Shown here piece after piece: positions 24,666 through 33,949 of a stretch of DNA of 64,000 nt. The stretch covers positions 231,508 through 295,507 of the forward strand of contig CAKVOU010000002.1 of the NCBI GenBank assembly GCA_934796165.1. Reading direction: 5' to 3'. The DNA is from an uncultured Eubacteriales bacterium. GTDB lineage: Bacteria; Bacillota; Clostridia; Oscillospirales; CAG-272. The translations under genes were made by a program, and so were the position numbers. Position 1 is the stretch's first letter. Every line of letters begins with the position of its first letter. The notes beneath the pieces were generated by a model. It made no database searches. It saw only the letters and a program-made list of their open reading frames with translations, and had not been told where the DNA came from.

Positions 24666-26828
24666 ATGAAAAAACTCTGGTACCGCGCTCCCGCGGAAAA
24701 CTGGAATCAGGCGCTTCCCGTCGGCAACGGCAGGCTCGGCGCCATGTGCTTCTCCGGAACCGTTTTCGACCGGATGCAGCTGAACGAGGACACACTCTGG
24801 TCGGGCAGCCCGCGAAAAGAACAGGAGACCCGCGTTCACGATAAGGAGACACTCGCACGCATCCGGGAACTGCTCGACGCGCGCGACTACGTCGGCGCAC
24901 AGAAGGCAACCTCCGGCATGATGTGGGGGCTTTGCTCCGAGGCGTATGTCCCCGCGGGAAATCTGGAGATCGAATTGTGCAAGCAGTCAAAGACCGCAGA
25001 GCATTATACCCGCGAGCTGGACCTTGACGACGCGTGCCTCCGCTGTGCCTATGAAATCGGCGGCGTGAAATTTGAAAAGGAGGTCTTTGCCTCCCATCCG
25101 GGCAACGTCATCGTTTACCGCGTGCGCGCGTCGGAGAAGCAGTGCTTCCGGCTCTCGCTTTCCTCTGATCTCTTACATACCGTCAGCGCCGACGCGGACG
25201 GAACGCTCCACCTCTTCGGCGAATGTCCGACCTCGGTGCATCCCTTCTTCTTTGACCCTGCCGTGGAGTACGACGGCGGCGAACATATCTCCTACGAGAT
25301 CCGCGCCGCAGTGAAAGCCAACGAGGGCGCGTGGGTGCGCTCGCTCGGCGCATCGGTGAGAGCGGAAAACGTGACCGAACTGACCGTGTACCTCTCCATC
25401 GCCTCCTCCTTTGCCGGCTACGACAGAATGCCGACCTCGGAGGGAAAAGATTTCCGCGCGGTCAACGACCGGGTACTTTCGGATGCGGTCACACTCGGGT
25501 TTGATCAACTCAAAGCCCGTCATCTGACCGATTACCATGCACTCTTCCGCCGCGTCCGCCTGACGCTCGGCAAGGACAACGGAAAGCCGACCGACGAGCG
25601 CCTTGCCCATCCGGAGGGCGACACGCAGCTTGCGGAGCTGCTCTTTGATTACGCAAGATATCTGCTCATCTCCTCCTCGCGCGAGGGGACACAGCCGGCA
25701 AACCTCCAGGGAATCTGGAACGACATGGTCTGCCCGCCGTGGCAGTGCAACTACACGACCAACATCAACACCGAAATGAACTACTGGCACGCGGGGGTCT
25801 GTGCGCTTCCCGAATGCGAGCTTCCCCTCTTTGACCTGCTCCGCGACTTTTCCGAAAAGGGCAACAATTTCGGGCTCCGCGGCTGGAACGCATGGCACAA
25901 CACCGACCTCTGGCGGTTCCACAACGAGGCGACCGACAACCCCTGCTGGGGCTTCTTCCCCATGGCGGGCTTCTGGCTCTGCCGCCACATCCGGGAGCAT
26001 TACGCGTTTACCGGGGACAAGGAATTCCTTGAAAAGAACCTCCCGATTCTCTGCGGCGCGTGCGATTTTCTCTTTGACTGGATGGTCGGGGAGAACGGGT
26101 ACCTGACCACCTCGCCCTCCGCGTCGCCCGAAAACAGTTTTCTCTTTGACGGCGAAGCGGTCGCGGTTGCAAAGGGCAGTGCGATCGACCTGACCATTGC
26201 AAAAGAACTCTTCACCTTCACCGCCGAGGCGTGTGAAGCGCTGGGACTTGACGCAAAGAAATACCGCGACGCGGCAGAAAAGGTCAAGCCGCTCACGATC
26301 GGCTCCGACGGGCGGTTGCTGGAATACAATGAAGAATTTGAGGAATGCGAGCCGGGGCACCGCCACATTTCCCATCTCTACTGCGTCTATCCCGGCGAAA
26401 GCGCCCTGCCTGGTTCGCCCGAATTCGAGGCGGCGAAAAAGTCGCTGGAATACCGCCTTGCAAACGGCGGCGGGCACACGGGCTGGTCCAACGCGTGGAT
26501 TGCCTGCGTGAGGGCAAGATTCTTTGACGGGCGCGGCGTGGAGGACTGCATCGACACCATGTACCGCCGCTCCATCTACCCGAATCTGCTGGACGCGCAC
26601 CCGCCGTTCCAGATCGACGGAAACTTCGGCATCTGTGCCGCCATCGCGGAGAGCCTGCTTCAGAGCCACGGGGGAAAGATCGACCTGCTCCCCGCCCTGC
26701 CGCCGTCGTGGACGGAGGGTGAATTCCGGGGCTTCCGCGCCCGCGGCGGATACACGGTAGACTGCCGCTGGAAGGACGGAAAGGTCCTCTCCAAACGAAT
26801 TATCGACAAGGACGGACACGAAGTATGA
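24666..26828 (+). CDS. Glycoside hydrolase family 95 alpha-L-fucosidase
   Basis: This 720-residue inverting enzyme removes terminal alpha-1,2-linked fucose (or galactose) from host or plant glycans. The N-terminal beta-domain begins WYRAPAENWNQALPVGNGRLG, the family's opening signature. The alpha6/alpha6 barrel holds NLQGIWND, NTNINTEMNYWHA (the activating asparagines and acid/base region), GWNAWHNTDLW, SPSASPEN and HPPFQIDGNFG (catalytic Asp region). There is no signal peptide, so it acts inside the cell on imported oligosaccharides. The start is set at ATG 24666 because the family alignment begins there. Its stop overlaps the next start (ATGA), so a deacetylating esterase is co-translated. 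Confidence 0.93.
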   Translation: MKKLWYRAPAENWNQALPVGNGRLGAMCFSGTVFDRMQLNEDTLWSGSPRKEQETRVHDKETLARIRELLDARDYVGAQKATSGMMWGLCSEAYVPAGNLEIELCKQSKTAEHYTRELDLDDACLRCAYEIGGVKFEKEVFASHPGNVIVYRVRASEKQCFRLSLSSDLLHTVSADADGTLHLFGECPTSVHPFFFDPAVEYDGGEHISYEIRAAVKANEGAWVRSLGASVRAENVTELTVYLSIASSFAGYDRMPTSEGKDFRAVNDRVLSDAVTLGFDQLKARHLTDYHALFRRVRLTLGKDNGKPTDERLAHPEGDTQLAELLFDYARYLLISSSREGTQPANLQGIWNDMVCPPWQCNYTTNINTEMNYWHAGVCALPECELPLFDLLRDFSEKGNNFGLRGWNAWHNTDLWRFHNEATDNPCWGFFPMAGFWLCRHIREHYAFTGDKEFLEKNLPILCGACDFLFDWMVGENGYLTTSPSASPENSFLFDGEAVAVAKGSAIDLTIAKELFTFTAEACEALGLDAKKYRDAAEKVKPLTIGSDGRLLEYNEEFEECEPGHRHISHLYCVYPGESALPGSPEFEAAKKSLEYRLANGGGHTGWSNAWIACVRARFFDGRGVEDCIDTMYRRSIYPNLLDAHPPFQIDGNFGICAAIAESLLQSHGGKIDLLPALPPSWTEGEFRGFRARGGYTVDCRWKDGKVLSKRIIDKDGHEV

Positions 26829-27934
26829 ACCGGAATTTTTTTGAAAAATACGTCTCCAACACGCCGACCGGCACCTCCCACAATAATCTTCTCTTAGAGG
26901 AAAAACCGATCCGGGAAACTTATCGTGCGTGGTTCCGCGTGGCGGTCCCGGGCAGCTTCCGCTGGCGGTTCTATTTCACCAACACGGTCAATTCCACCAT
27001 GAATGACGGCGAGGTGGCGTATCCCGACCGTCCCGGCGGAAACTGGAAGATTCTCTCCGCACGCGTCGGCGCCTGCCCCGCGCCCGACACCGAATGGGAA
27101 CAATCCGCAGAAGTGCTTTTTGACGGAGAAAAAGAAAAAGCCGTCGCGCCAGACGAAACCTTCTGGAGCGACGAGGTCGCGCTGAGTGTGAAGGAAGGCG
27201 GGTACCTGCTCTGGGAATGGACGATTGAGGGCAACGGGATTCCGTTTACGGGAGACAGCATGGTGACCGCCAAGCGCCTGACCGCGGACGGCTGGATTTC
27301 CGACGACCGCTGTCCCAAGCCCGATCTGCTCGGCTGTGACCGCAAGGTAAAGAAGCGCATTGCGTTTCTCGGCGACTCCATCACAGAGGGCTGTGAGACC
27401 CCTATCGATGCGTGCGACCACTGGGCGGGCAGACTTGCCTTCCACCTCGGTGAGGACTATGCCGTCTGGAATATCGGCCTGGGCTTCGCCCGCGCCTCGG
27501 ACGCGGCGTACCACAAGTCGTGGATGAAAAAAGCGATGGAATACGACGCGGTAAACGTCAGCTTCGGCGTCAACGACATCAACTCCGGCGCTTGCGGGAA
27601 GCATCTCGCGGGCGACAGTGCGGACGAGGTGCTTGCTTCTCTGGAAGCGATCGTCAAACCGCTCCGCGAAGCGGGAAAACAGGTGATTCTCTTCGGCGTC
27701 CCCGCGTTCGACTTTGACTACGACGCGCAAAAGCTCACCACATGGGAAACGGTCAACGCGCACATTCCCCTGCTCGCCGACAAATACGGCTGTGCGTACT
27801 ACGATTTTGCCGCCGTGACCGACTGTCCCGGGCACCACGGACACGGCAGATACCAGCCCCATCCCACCGGCTACGGCTGCTGGCTGATCGAGCAGGATCT
27901 CTGGGAAAAGCTCGGCGAGGTGTACCGGGCATAA
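26825..27934 (+). CDS. SGNH/GDSL-family carbohydrate esterase
   Basis: This 369-residue cytoplasmic enzyme has a beta-sandwich-like N-terminal half (residues 1-165) and an SGNH hydrolase C-terminal half. Block I is RIAFLGDSITEG (nucleophile Ser in GDS) near residue 185, block III VSFGVNDIN, and block V HGHGRYQPHPTGYGCW (catalytic His). This layout recalls CE2/CE3-type acetyl esterases. It overlaps the fucosidase gene by 4 bases (ATGA). The pair probably trims acetylated, fucosylated oligosaccharides in sequence. The exact ester substrate is unknown. Confidence 0.85.
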   Translation: MNRNFFEKYVSNTPTGTSHNNLLLEEKPIRETYRAWFRVAVPGSFRWRFYFTNTVNSTMNDGEVAYPDRPGGNWKILSARVGACPAPDTEWEQSAEVLFDGEKEKAVAPDETFWSDEVALSVKEGGYLLWEWTIEGNGIPFTGDSMVTAKRLTADGWISDDRCPKPDLLGCDRKVKKRIAFLGDSITEGCETPIDACDHWAGRLAFHLGEDYAVWNIGLGFARASDAAYHKSWMKKAMEYDAVNVSFGVNDINSGACGKHLAGDSADEVLASLEAIVKPLREAGKQVILFGVPAFDFDYDAQKLTTWETVNAHIPLLADKYGCAYYDFAAVTDCPGHHGHGRYQPHPTGYGCWLIEQDLWEKLGEVYRA

Positions 27935-28098
27935 GCGCGCAGTAACTCCGATACCCGCGGTGCATTTGCCGTCTCTGCGACTGTTTGCCGCAAGCCGGAA
28001 AACCTGCCACTGTGTCGGCTCGCGTGGTGGCACCTGCCCGGCGGGGGTATCGACAGAAGCCTTTTTGCGCCCCGCCGAACGAATGATTCTCTGACTAC

Positions 28099-28136
28099 AA
28101 AAAAACACGGAATCCATACCGGATTCCGTGTTTTTT
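28099..28136. terminator. Bidirectional terminator between convergent operons
   Basis: A 16-bp stem (28099-28114 with 28120-28135) begins with A6 and ends with T6, giving U-tracts on both strands. It ends the fucosidase-esterase operon and the minus-strand cyclophilin gene. Bases 27935-28098 hold no gene. Confidence 0.9.
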
Positions 28137-28148
28137 TACCGGAGTCAA

Positions 28149-28652
28149 TCAGCCCCCGACGATCTCCATCTTTTCAATGACGACCGCGTCCTTCGGCACG
28201 TCGTCATACCAGCCGTGGCTGCCCGTTCTGACGGACGCGATCTTATCAAGCACGTCATAGCCGTCGGTCAGCTTGCCGAAACCCGCGTACTGGGAATCGA
28301 GATACCCCGCGTCCGCGTGCATGATGAAGAACTGGGACGACGCGGAGTCCGGATCGGAGGTACGCGCCATGGAAAGCACGCCGCGCGCGTGGTGCAGGTC
28401 GTTCCCCATGAATCCGTTGGCGCGGAATTCGCCCTTGATGCTCTTTGCGTGTTTGGGTTCCAGGTTCTCGTTCATGCCGCCGCCCTGAATCATAAAGCCG
28501 CTGATGACGCGGTGGAAAATGAGTCCCTCATAAAAGCCGTCCTTCACCAGTCCGAGGAAATTCTCCACGGTCTTCGGCGCCTTGTCGGGGTACAGCTCGG
28601 CGGTCATCTCGCCGAAATTCTTCACTTTGATTTTCACAATCGGATTTGCCAT
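28149..28652 (-). CDS. Cyclophilin-type peptidyl-prolyl cis-trans isomerase
   Basis: This 167-residue cytoplasmic PPIase catalyses proline isomerisation in protein folding. The core motifs are present: FHRVISGFMIQGG (catalytic Arg), ASSQFFIMHAD and FGKLTDGYDVLDKI. No signal peptide. AAGGAG precedes ATG 28652 by about 7 bases. It lies 86 bp after the 298-residue lipoprotein gene on the same strand and may be read from that operon. Confidence 0.93.
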   Translation of the reverse strand: MANPIVKIKVKNFGEMTAELYPDKAPKTVENFLGLVKDGFYEGLIFHRVISGFMIQGGGMNENLEPKHAKSIKGEFRANGFMGNDLHHARGVLSMARTSDPDSASSQFFIMHADAGYLDSQYAGFGKLTDGYDVLDKIASVRTGSHGWYDDVPKDAVVIEKMEIVGG

Positions 28653-28738
28653 GATTTTCTCCTTATTTCTGCTGTAATTTCAGGGTTTGATGTCGTCCGC
28701 GATGCGATATTGTCGTTCCGGAACGCCCGATACGAAAT

Positions 28739-29635
28739 TTACTCCGGCTTGGGAAGCACCGTAAAACGGAAGCGGAACGTGCCGTCAATTCCCTTTCCCG
28801 TTACCTCCACTGTCGGCTGATACGAGGTGGACAGACGCGAGCCGATCCGCCACGTCCATGTGACGATTCCGTTTGCATCCGCAGCGGCTTGCCTGAGCCC
28901 CGCGGCGGAGGACGCACCGGATTTGCACAGCATCCGGCAGGTGTATGTCGCACCGGGAATCGCTCCGGTCAGGCGAAGCGTCACGGTCGCGCCGCGTTCT
29001 GCCTCATCAAACACAGTCACCGTCATACCGCCGGGAAGCGTCTCTTTGCGATAGGTAACGGAGTCACGGACAGTCTCCGTCCCTGCTTCCGTTTCCGTTT
29101 TTCTTCCTGTTCTTGTTTCTGTTCTTGCCCCGGTCCCTGTTTCCGACGGTTGTTCCGGTTCCGTTCCGGTGCCGGATTCCTGCCCGTCAACCACCCGGAA
29201 CGGAAAGTCCGCAATCAGACCGCCGTCCTCGCTGATGAGGTAGACCCGGAACCCGTCGCCCGTTTTGACGCCGGCGCTGATGCGCCATACCCATGTGATT
29301 CTTCCGTTTTTGTCCGCCGTACCGAGCCCCAGGCCCTTGGCGTTCGACCAGCCGGAGGCAGTCTTCATACGGCAGACTGCCCTCTCGCCGGGATTGCACC
29401 CGGATAGCGTCACCGACACGGTCTCCCCGCGTTCGGCGCGGTCAAACGAAGTATAGGCATACGCGCGGTGTGTCGTTTCGGGGAACGAAGAATCCTTTGA
29501 TTCCGTTCCGGAAGCACCCGCATAGTTTCCCGTGCCGGTTTCCGCTCCTCCCCCGTGTACCCCGCAGGATACCCCGGATAAAAGCACTGCCGCAAGCAGA
29601 AAAGCGGTTCCGGCTCTCATGAAAAAGCGCTTCAT
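28739..29635 (-). CDS. Lipoprotein with two tandem Ig-like repeats
   Basis: This 298-residue protein has a lipoprotein signal peptide (LLSGVSC, C24). Two homologous repeats of about 90 residues follow: FDRAERGETVSVTLSGCNPG ... ITWVWRISAG and FDEAERGATVTLRLTGAIPG ... VTWTWRIGSR. Between them is a Thr/Glu-rich linker (TGTEPEQPSETGTGARTE). Similar repeats with a WTWRI-like strand are common in clostridial surface proteins; the function is unknown, perhaps cell-wall or ligand binding. Its start overlaps the stop of mrnC by 4 bases. Confidence 0.8.
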   Translation of the reverse strand: MKRFFMRAGTAFLLAAVLLSGVSCGVHGGGAETGTGNYAGASGTESKDSSFPETTHRAYAYTSFDRAERGETVSVTLSGCNPGERAVCRMKTASGWSNAKGLGLGTADKNGRITWVWRISAGVKTGDGFRVYLISEDGGLIADFPFRVVDGQESGTGTEPEQPSETGTGARTETRTGRKTETEAGTETVRDSVTYRKETLPGGMTVTVFDEAERGATVTLRLTGAIPGATYTCRMLCKSGASSAAGLRQAAADANGIVTWTWRIGSRLSTSYQPTVEVTGKGIDGTFRFRFTVLPKPE

Positions 29636-30024
29636 GTTTCCTCCAACCCGTAAGCCGCACGGAACAATTCATCCGCACGGTCATGCCGTTCCATGAGGTA
29701 CAGCCACCCGAAGAGCACCTCCATGCCCGTTGCACTGCGGTATTCCGCCACGGTCGCGCTCTTCGGCGTATTGGTATGTCCGATGTTTCTGCCGCGCCGG
29801 AATACCCCGGTTTCCTCTTCGTCAAGAAGCGGCAGAATGCGTTCCATCGCCCGCGCCTGCATGGGTGCGCGGACGTATCCGAGCGCCGCCGTATTGAGGT
29901 GCGCCGAGGTGGACAGCCCCTTTTCCCGTATCAGATGGGTGCGGACGTACAATTCGATCACGCAGTCGCCGAGATAGGCGAGCGCCTGCGTGGAAATCTC
30001 CCCGATGGGCGTCTCTCCCATCAT
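29632..30024 (-). CDS. mrnC: Mini-ribonuclease III
   Basis: This 130-residue RNase III catalytic domain lacks the double-stranded RNA-binding domain and matures 23S rRNA precursors in Bacillota. YLGDCVIELYVRTHL near residue 17 holds the catalytic Asp and Glu, and VAEYRSATGMEVLFGWLYL the second acidic set; RGRNIGHTNTPKSATV is typical of the family. The ATG overlaps the stop of the YhcH-family gene (ATGA), and the stop overlaps the next gene, so it is mid-operon. Confidence 0.93.
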   Translation of the reverse strand: MMGETPIGEISTQALAYLGDCVIELYVRTHLIREKGLSTSAHLNTAALGYVRAPMQARAMERILPLLDEEETGVFRRGRNIGHTNTPKSATVAEYRSATGMEVLFGWLYLMERHDRADELFRAAYGLEET

Positions 30025-30482
30025 TTCAAAAGAACCTTGACGACGACCTTGCCGACCGTCTCTGCGTTTTCTCCGTCATAGCGGATACCGGGCGCGTGAG
30101 GCTCGCCGGGAAACAGGATGGCAAAATCCCCCGCACGCATATCCAGCTCGGTATAATTCTCTGTCATAGCGAACAGCTCGCAGTCGCCGCCTTCGTTGTA
30201 GGCGTCGGTCAACGTCAGCCCGTCCGGGACGGTCACGCGGATCTTTTCTTCCCCGCAGATCATGTACTGCACGTCGATGTACTTGTGATGATTTTCGAAT
30301 TTCGCATCCGCGGGAGACTTGCTCTCATACCGCTGGACGTTGGCATACAGGCGATCCCCGTCGATGACGTGCTTGCCGAGCGCCGTTTCTTTGGTGTATC
30401 CCCGCAGTGCCCGGAACGCTTCCGCGAAGCCGGGGTACAGATTTTCGTAAAGCGACGCGTCTCTGATGTTTCCCTTAATCAT
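30021..30482 (-). CDS. YhcH/YjgK/YiaL family protein (cupin-like, sugar-anomer related)
   Basis: This 153-residue cupin-fold protein of the EbgC/YiaL/NanQ family is mostly linked to handling of free sugar anomers such as sialic acid. YESKSPADAKFENHHKYIDVQ is characteristic, with metal-binding residues in FENHHKYIDVQ, TELDMRAGDFAILFPGEPHAP, and a C-terminal VVKVLLK. ATG 30482 follows GGAGGAAGACAAAC and overlaps the end of the DUF1836 gene by 8 bp. Its stop overlaps mrnC. The sugar is not evident from the neighbours. Confidence 0.9.
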   Translation of the reverse strand: MIKGNIRDASLYENLYPGFAEAFRALRGYTKETALGKHVIDGDRLYANVQRYESKSPADAKFENHHKYIDVQYMICGEEKIRVTVPDGLTLTDAYNEGGDCELFAMTENYTELDMRAGDFAILFPGEPHAPGIRYDGENAETVGKVVVKVLLK

Positions 30483-31188
30483 GTTTGTCTTCCTCCGTTT
30501 TCGGTGTCGCGTCCGCGGCGCCGGTTGTATCTTTCTCCTGATTTCCGCGATTTTTGTCTTTCTTCGCGGTCTTCGGCTCTTTTTGCTCCCTCGGATGCTT
30601 TTCGGGCTTCTCCGGCTTCTCCGGCTTTGCGTCGGGGTCGGGATACCTTGCCTCCAGCATTGCCTCGGCAATCGACCTGAAATACGCGGACAGCGACACT
30701 GCGCCGAGCACCGTCAGGAAATAATCCGGTTCTTTTGTGGGGTCCAGATTATTGGTCTTCGTCAGGCGTTCAAGCGCGTCCACGCACTCTTCCCTGTTGG
30801 ACTGCTTGATGGCAAGAAACCGCTCGTAGCATGCTTCCAGGGCATTCCCGTCGAAGCTCTCCTCCGCCGCGTACACGCCGTACAAAAGGCGCTTGATCTC
30901 CCCGATGGACAGAGTTCCCTTGAGTGCATAGATGTACAGCATCTGGAGCACCTGCTCGCGGGTGTACTTCTTGCCCTTGATCGGCTTGATCAGCCCCTCC
31001 TTGGAATAGTTGTTGATCATGGTCTTGGTCAGCACCCGGTCGCGGTAACGCTCCGCCCCTTTTGCGTTGCAGTCCGCGATCAGACTGATGATCTGGTCAA
31101 GGTACAGATTGATCGACGGGATTTCGTTTCCGTGCAGATCGGCATCGGAAACCGCGTCGGTAAATAAAGCCTTCAGGTCGTCGGTCAC
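30475..31188 (-). CDS. DUF1836 domain protein (MerR-like HTH)
   Basis: This 237-residue protein starts with GTG after GGGGAGG. Residues 25-185 form a DUF1836 domain containing a MerR-like winged helix (LTKTMINNYSKEGLIKPIKG and YTREQVLQMLYIYALKGTLS), so it is probably a transcription factor of unknown target. The last 45 residues form a charged tail (PEKPEKPEKHPREQKEPKTA) likely to be disordered. It is first in the operon DUF1836-yhcH-mrnC-lipoprotein, all with overlapping ends. Confidence 0.87.
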   Translation of the reverse strand: MTDDLKALFTDAVSDADLHGNEIPSINLYLDQIISLIADCNAKGAERYRDRVLTKTMINNYSKEGLIKPIKGKKYTREQVLQMLYIYALKGTLSIGEIKRLLYGVYAAEESFDGNALEACYERFLAIKQSNREECVDALERLTKTNNLDPTKEPDYFLTVLGAVSLSAYFRSIAEAMLEARYPDPDAKPEKPEKPEKHPREQKEPKTAKKDKNRGNQEKDTTGAADATPKTEEDKHD

Positions 31189-31223
31189 GGTGTTTTCCTC
31201 CCCGGTATCTCATATTGATTACC

Positions 31224-31252
31224 ATTATACACAATTTTCTCTGCGGAATCAA
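31224..31252 (-). promoter_or_regulatory. Sigma-A promoter of the DUF1836-mrnC operon
   Basis: On the minus strand, TTGATT (31247-31252), 17-base spacer, TATAAT (31224-31229). Confidence 0.82.
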
Positions 31253-31288
31253 GTGGAATTTAAGATTTGCCTTATCCCGATTGTGCGA

Positions 31289-31317
31289 TTGACAGGGCTG
31301 GGCGGGCGTGGTATAAT
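31289..31317 (+). promoter_or_regulatory. Sigma-A promoter of dusB
   Basis: TTGACA (31289-31294), 17-base spacer, TATAAT (31312-31317): a consensus match. It is divergent from the promoter at 31224. Confidence 0.88.
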
Positions 31318-31363
31318 GTTGTGTGAAATTCAGGTCGCACGGAATCCGCGAACGGAGGAGCAC

Positions 31364-32377
31364 ATGAACATCGGAAACATTCAACTGAAACACGGGCTTC
31401 TCGCAGCGCCGATGGCAGGTGTCAGCGACCGCGCCTACCGGCAGATCTGCCGGGAAGCGGGCGCGGAGATGACCGTCAGCGAAATGGTTTCCGCCAAGGC
31501 AATCTGTTATGAGATGCGTGCGAAGAAACGGGATGCTTCCTTCTCCCGTACCGCGCCGCTCGCGTCCGTCCGGGAGGACGAGCTTCCCCACGCGGTCCAG
31601 CTGTTCGGCAGTGAGGCGGAATATCTTGCCGAGGCGGCAAGGCTCATTGAAGCCTGCGCCTACGTCGGCTGTACCGCGACCGTGCCGCCGTCCGCCATTG
31701 ACATCAACATGGGCTGTCCCGTTCCAAAGGTCGCGGGAAACGGCGAGGGCAGTGCCCTCATGAAGGATCCGCCGCTGGTCGGACGCATTGTCCGCGCCGT
31801 TGCGGACGCGGTGAAGATTCCCGTCACCGTCAAAATCCGCGCGGGGTGGGACAGGCAGCACATCAACGCCGCCGAGGTCGCAAAGATCACAGAGGACGCG
31901 GGAGCCGCCGCCGTCACGGTGCACGCGCGGACCCGCACGGACGGCTATGCGCCGGGGATTCTCCCGGAGGTGATTGCCGATGTGAAGCGCGCCGTCCGTA
32001 TTCCCGTCATCGGAAACGGCGACATTTTCGCGGCGGACGACGCGCTTCGTATGCTCCGGGAGACCGGATGCGACGGGGTGATGGTCGGCCGCGGCGCACT
32101 CGGAAATCCGTGGCTGTTCGCGGAAATCGTTGCGGCGCTTGAGGGAAAGCCTTACGCGCCCCCGACCAAAACAGAACGGCTTGACACGGCGCTTCTCCAT
32201 GTTTCCCGCATCGTCGGGGACAAGGGAGAAAAGGTCGGCGTGCCCGAAGCGCGGAAATATCTCGCGTTGTACACCAAGGGGATGTACGGCGGCGCGGCGG
32301 TCCGCGCCGCGATCATGGCGGCTGTGACCTTTGACGATCTGACGCGCGCGATCGCCCCTTTGTACCGGGAGAACTGA
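31364..32377 (+). CDS. dusB: tRNA-dihydrouridine synthase, DusB type
   Basis: This 337-residue FMN enzyme reduces uridine in tRNA D-loops. Motifs: LAAPMAGVSDRAYR near residue 13, DINMGCPVPKVAGNGEGSAL with the catalytic Cys, VTVHARTRTDGY and VMVGRGALGNPWLF binding FMN phosphate. The start at ATG 31364 is set by GGAGGAG 6 bases upstream and by the family's N-terminus; the long upstream frame crosses the promoter. Length fits the family. Confidence 0.94.
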   Translation: MNIGNIQLKHGLLAAPMAGVSDRAYRQICREAGAEMTVSEMVSAKAICYEMRAKKRDASFSRTAPLASVREDELPHAVQLFGSEAEYLAEAARLIEACAYVGCTATVPPSAIDINMGCPVPKVAGNGEGSALMKDPPLVGRIVRAVADAVKIPVTVKIRAGWDRQHINAAEVAKITEDAGAAAVTVHARTRTDGYAPGILPEVIADVKRAVRIPVIGNGDIFAADDALRMLRETGCDGVMVGRGALGNPWLFAEIVAALEGKPYAPPTKTERLDTALLHVSRIVGDKGEKVGVPEARKYLALYTKGMYGGAAVRAAIMAAVTFDDLTRAIAPLYREN

Positions 32378-32493
32378 CCGCCGGTATCCAGAGGCTGTCC
32401 CCGGCAAAAGAGAACATGACACTCCGGAATCCCTGACGGCATCCGGTTCCCCGGCATTTATCCCCGACCGAAACAGAAAGGAGGCGCACGCCT

Positions 32494-33078
32494 ATGTCCG
32501 ACAATGAAATACTGCTCGACTGGCTGCACCACGCCGCCGACGGCGACGGGGACGCGTTCTCCCGGATCGTGACGGAACTGGAGAAGCCGGTCTACCGCCT
32601 TGCCTTTGCGATTGTCGGCAACCGGGAGGACGCGGAGGATGTTTCGCAGGAGACCTTTCTGAAGCTCTTCCGGACGCTTGGTACCTTCCGCGGCGATGCG
32701 TCGGTCTCCACTTACGTTCTGACCATAGCCAAAAACACCGCGCTTGACGAACTCCGGCGCAGGAAAAACCGCCCGGCGGATTCCTTGACCCTTGAAACCG
32801 AGGACGGAGAGGACCGGCAGGCGGAGATTGCGGACCCCGATCCGTACTCCGACCCCGCAAAGAGTTATGCGCAGAAAGAACGCATCGCGGGTGTCAGGCA
32901 GGCGATCGCCGATCTTCCCGAGGATCACCGCGTGATTCTGACGCTCCGCGACATGGAGGGTCGTTCCTACGAAGAGATCGCTGACGTGCTCGGACTGACC
33001 GACGGGACGGTCAAAAGCCGCCTCTTCCGGGCGCGGCAGGCACTCAAAGTTCTGCTGACCGAAAGAAATATCCGTTAG
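32494..33078 (+). CDS. ECF-type RNA polymerase sigma factor
   Basis: This 194-residue sigma-70 family protein has region 2 at residues 20-90 (EDAEDVSQETFLKLF, the -10 binding helix) and region 4 at 128-180 (SYEEIADVLGLTDGTVKSRL, the -35 HTH). Its linker is longer and more acidic than usual (ETEDGEDRQAEIADPDPY). GAAAGGAGG precedes ATG 32494. An anti-sigma gene and a winged-helix gene follow in the same operon. Confidence 0.93.
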   Translation: MSDNEILLDWLHHAADGDGDAFSRIVTELEKPVYRLAFAIVGNREDAEDVSQETFLKLFRTLGTFRGDASVSTYVLTIAKNTALDELRRRKNRPADSLTLETEDGEDRQAEIADPDPYSDPAKSYAQKERIAGVRQAIADLPEDHRVILTLRDMEGRSYEEIADVLGLTDGTVKSRLFRARQALKVLLTERNIR

Positions 33079-33169
33079 ACCGGTCCCGATTGTCCGTGCG
33101 AGGGAACTTTTCCTTTTGGCGCACGTCAAAGATACAGAAACCTTCCGAGTGAAGAGAAAGGAGCCGCAG

Positions 33170-33949
33170 ATGATACCCGCAATGAATTGCAAGGAAACGA
33201 GGAAATTGCTTGACGCATATCTGGACGGAGAACTGTCCCCGGAGAAGACCGGGGCGGTACGCGCTCACCTTTTGCAGTGTCCCGAATGCCGTGCGGAATG
33301 GCTTCTTGAGAAACAACTGCGTGAGGATATTTCCGCCGCCGCGCCGGAAGTCCCGGCGGATCTGCATGAACGGATCATGGAAGCTGTCCGGAAGGAGCGG
33401 CCCGGAAATACGGCAGACGGTGCACGGGCGCCGCGGCGTACCGTCCGCTTCGGGAACCGTCTCCGCGCCCTTGTCGCCATGGCGGCAGCCTTCGTGCTCG
33501 TCGGGACCGTAGCGCTCACCGTAGCACTCACGATTACCCACCGCAAGCAAAGCGTCTCCGATGCACAGGCGCCGGATTCCATGCCGTTCTTCCACGAGAG
33601 CTTTTCCGTGAAGGGAAACCCGAATTACAACGGACTTCATCCCGAGGAAGCCCCCGAAATGGCAACCGCCGTCACAAGCGGCAAAACGGACGACAGAAAA
33701 GACGGGCTGACGTTCACGGGACTCACTCTGACCAAAGGACAGTATGCGTACCGGATCGGATTTGCGTCTGACGGCGGAAATCAGGTGTCATATTCCGACG
33801 GAAGCCTGACCTATATCGGGGAATACGTGTGGGAGGGCAACACCCTGCGCATCGGATTCATCGGGGAGGACGGTCAGATCTACGAATCCTTCTGGGACAG
33901 GGAAGGAAATTACCTGTCCGGAACATTCCCGTGGGAGGCGGCTCCATGA
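33170..33949 (+). CDS. Membrane anti-sigma factor with zinc-finger (ZAS) domain
   Basis: This 259-residue protein has a cytoplasmic ZAS domain (residues 1-45: H33, C37 and C40 in HLLQCPEC, with C7 as possible fourth ligand), a membrane helix near residues 103-123 and an extracytoplasmic domain of about 130 residues rich in Gly, Tyr and Ser that may sense the signal. It should hold the upstream ECF sigma at the membrane. GAAAGGAG precedes ATG 33170. Its end overlaps the next start by 4 bases (ATGA). Confidence 0.88.
   Translation: MIPAMNCKETRKLLDAYLDGELSPEKTGAVRAHLLQCPECRAEWLLEKQLREDISAAAPEVPADLHERIMEAVRKERPGNTADGARAPRRTVRFGNRLRALVAMAAAFVLVGTVALTVALTITHRKQSVSDAQAPDSMPFFHESFSVKGNPNYNGLHPEEAPEMATAVTSGKTDDRKDGLTFTGLTLTKGQYAYRIGFASDGGNQVSYSDGSLTYIGEYVWEGNTLRIGFIGEDGQIYESFWDREGNYLSGTFPWEAAP

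Noticed and set aside
25173..26819. 548-codon minus-strand frame over the fucosidase
   Set aside because: Shadow of the GH95 gene; low-complexity Val/Arg-rich product.
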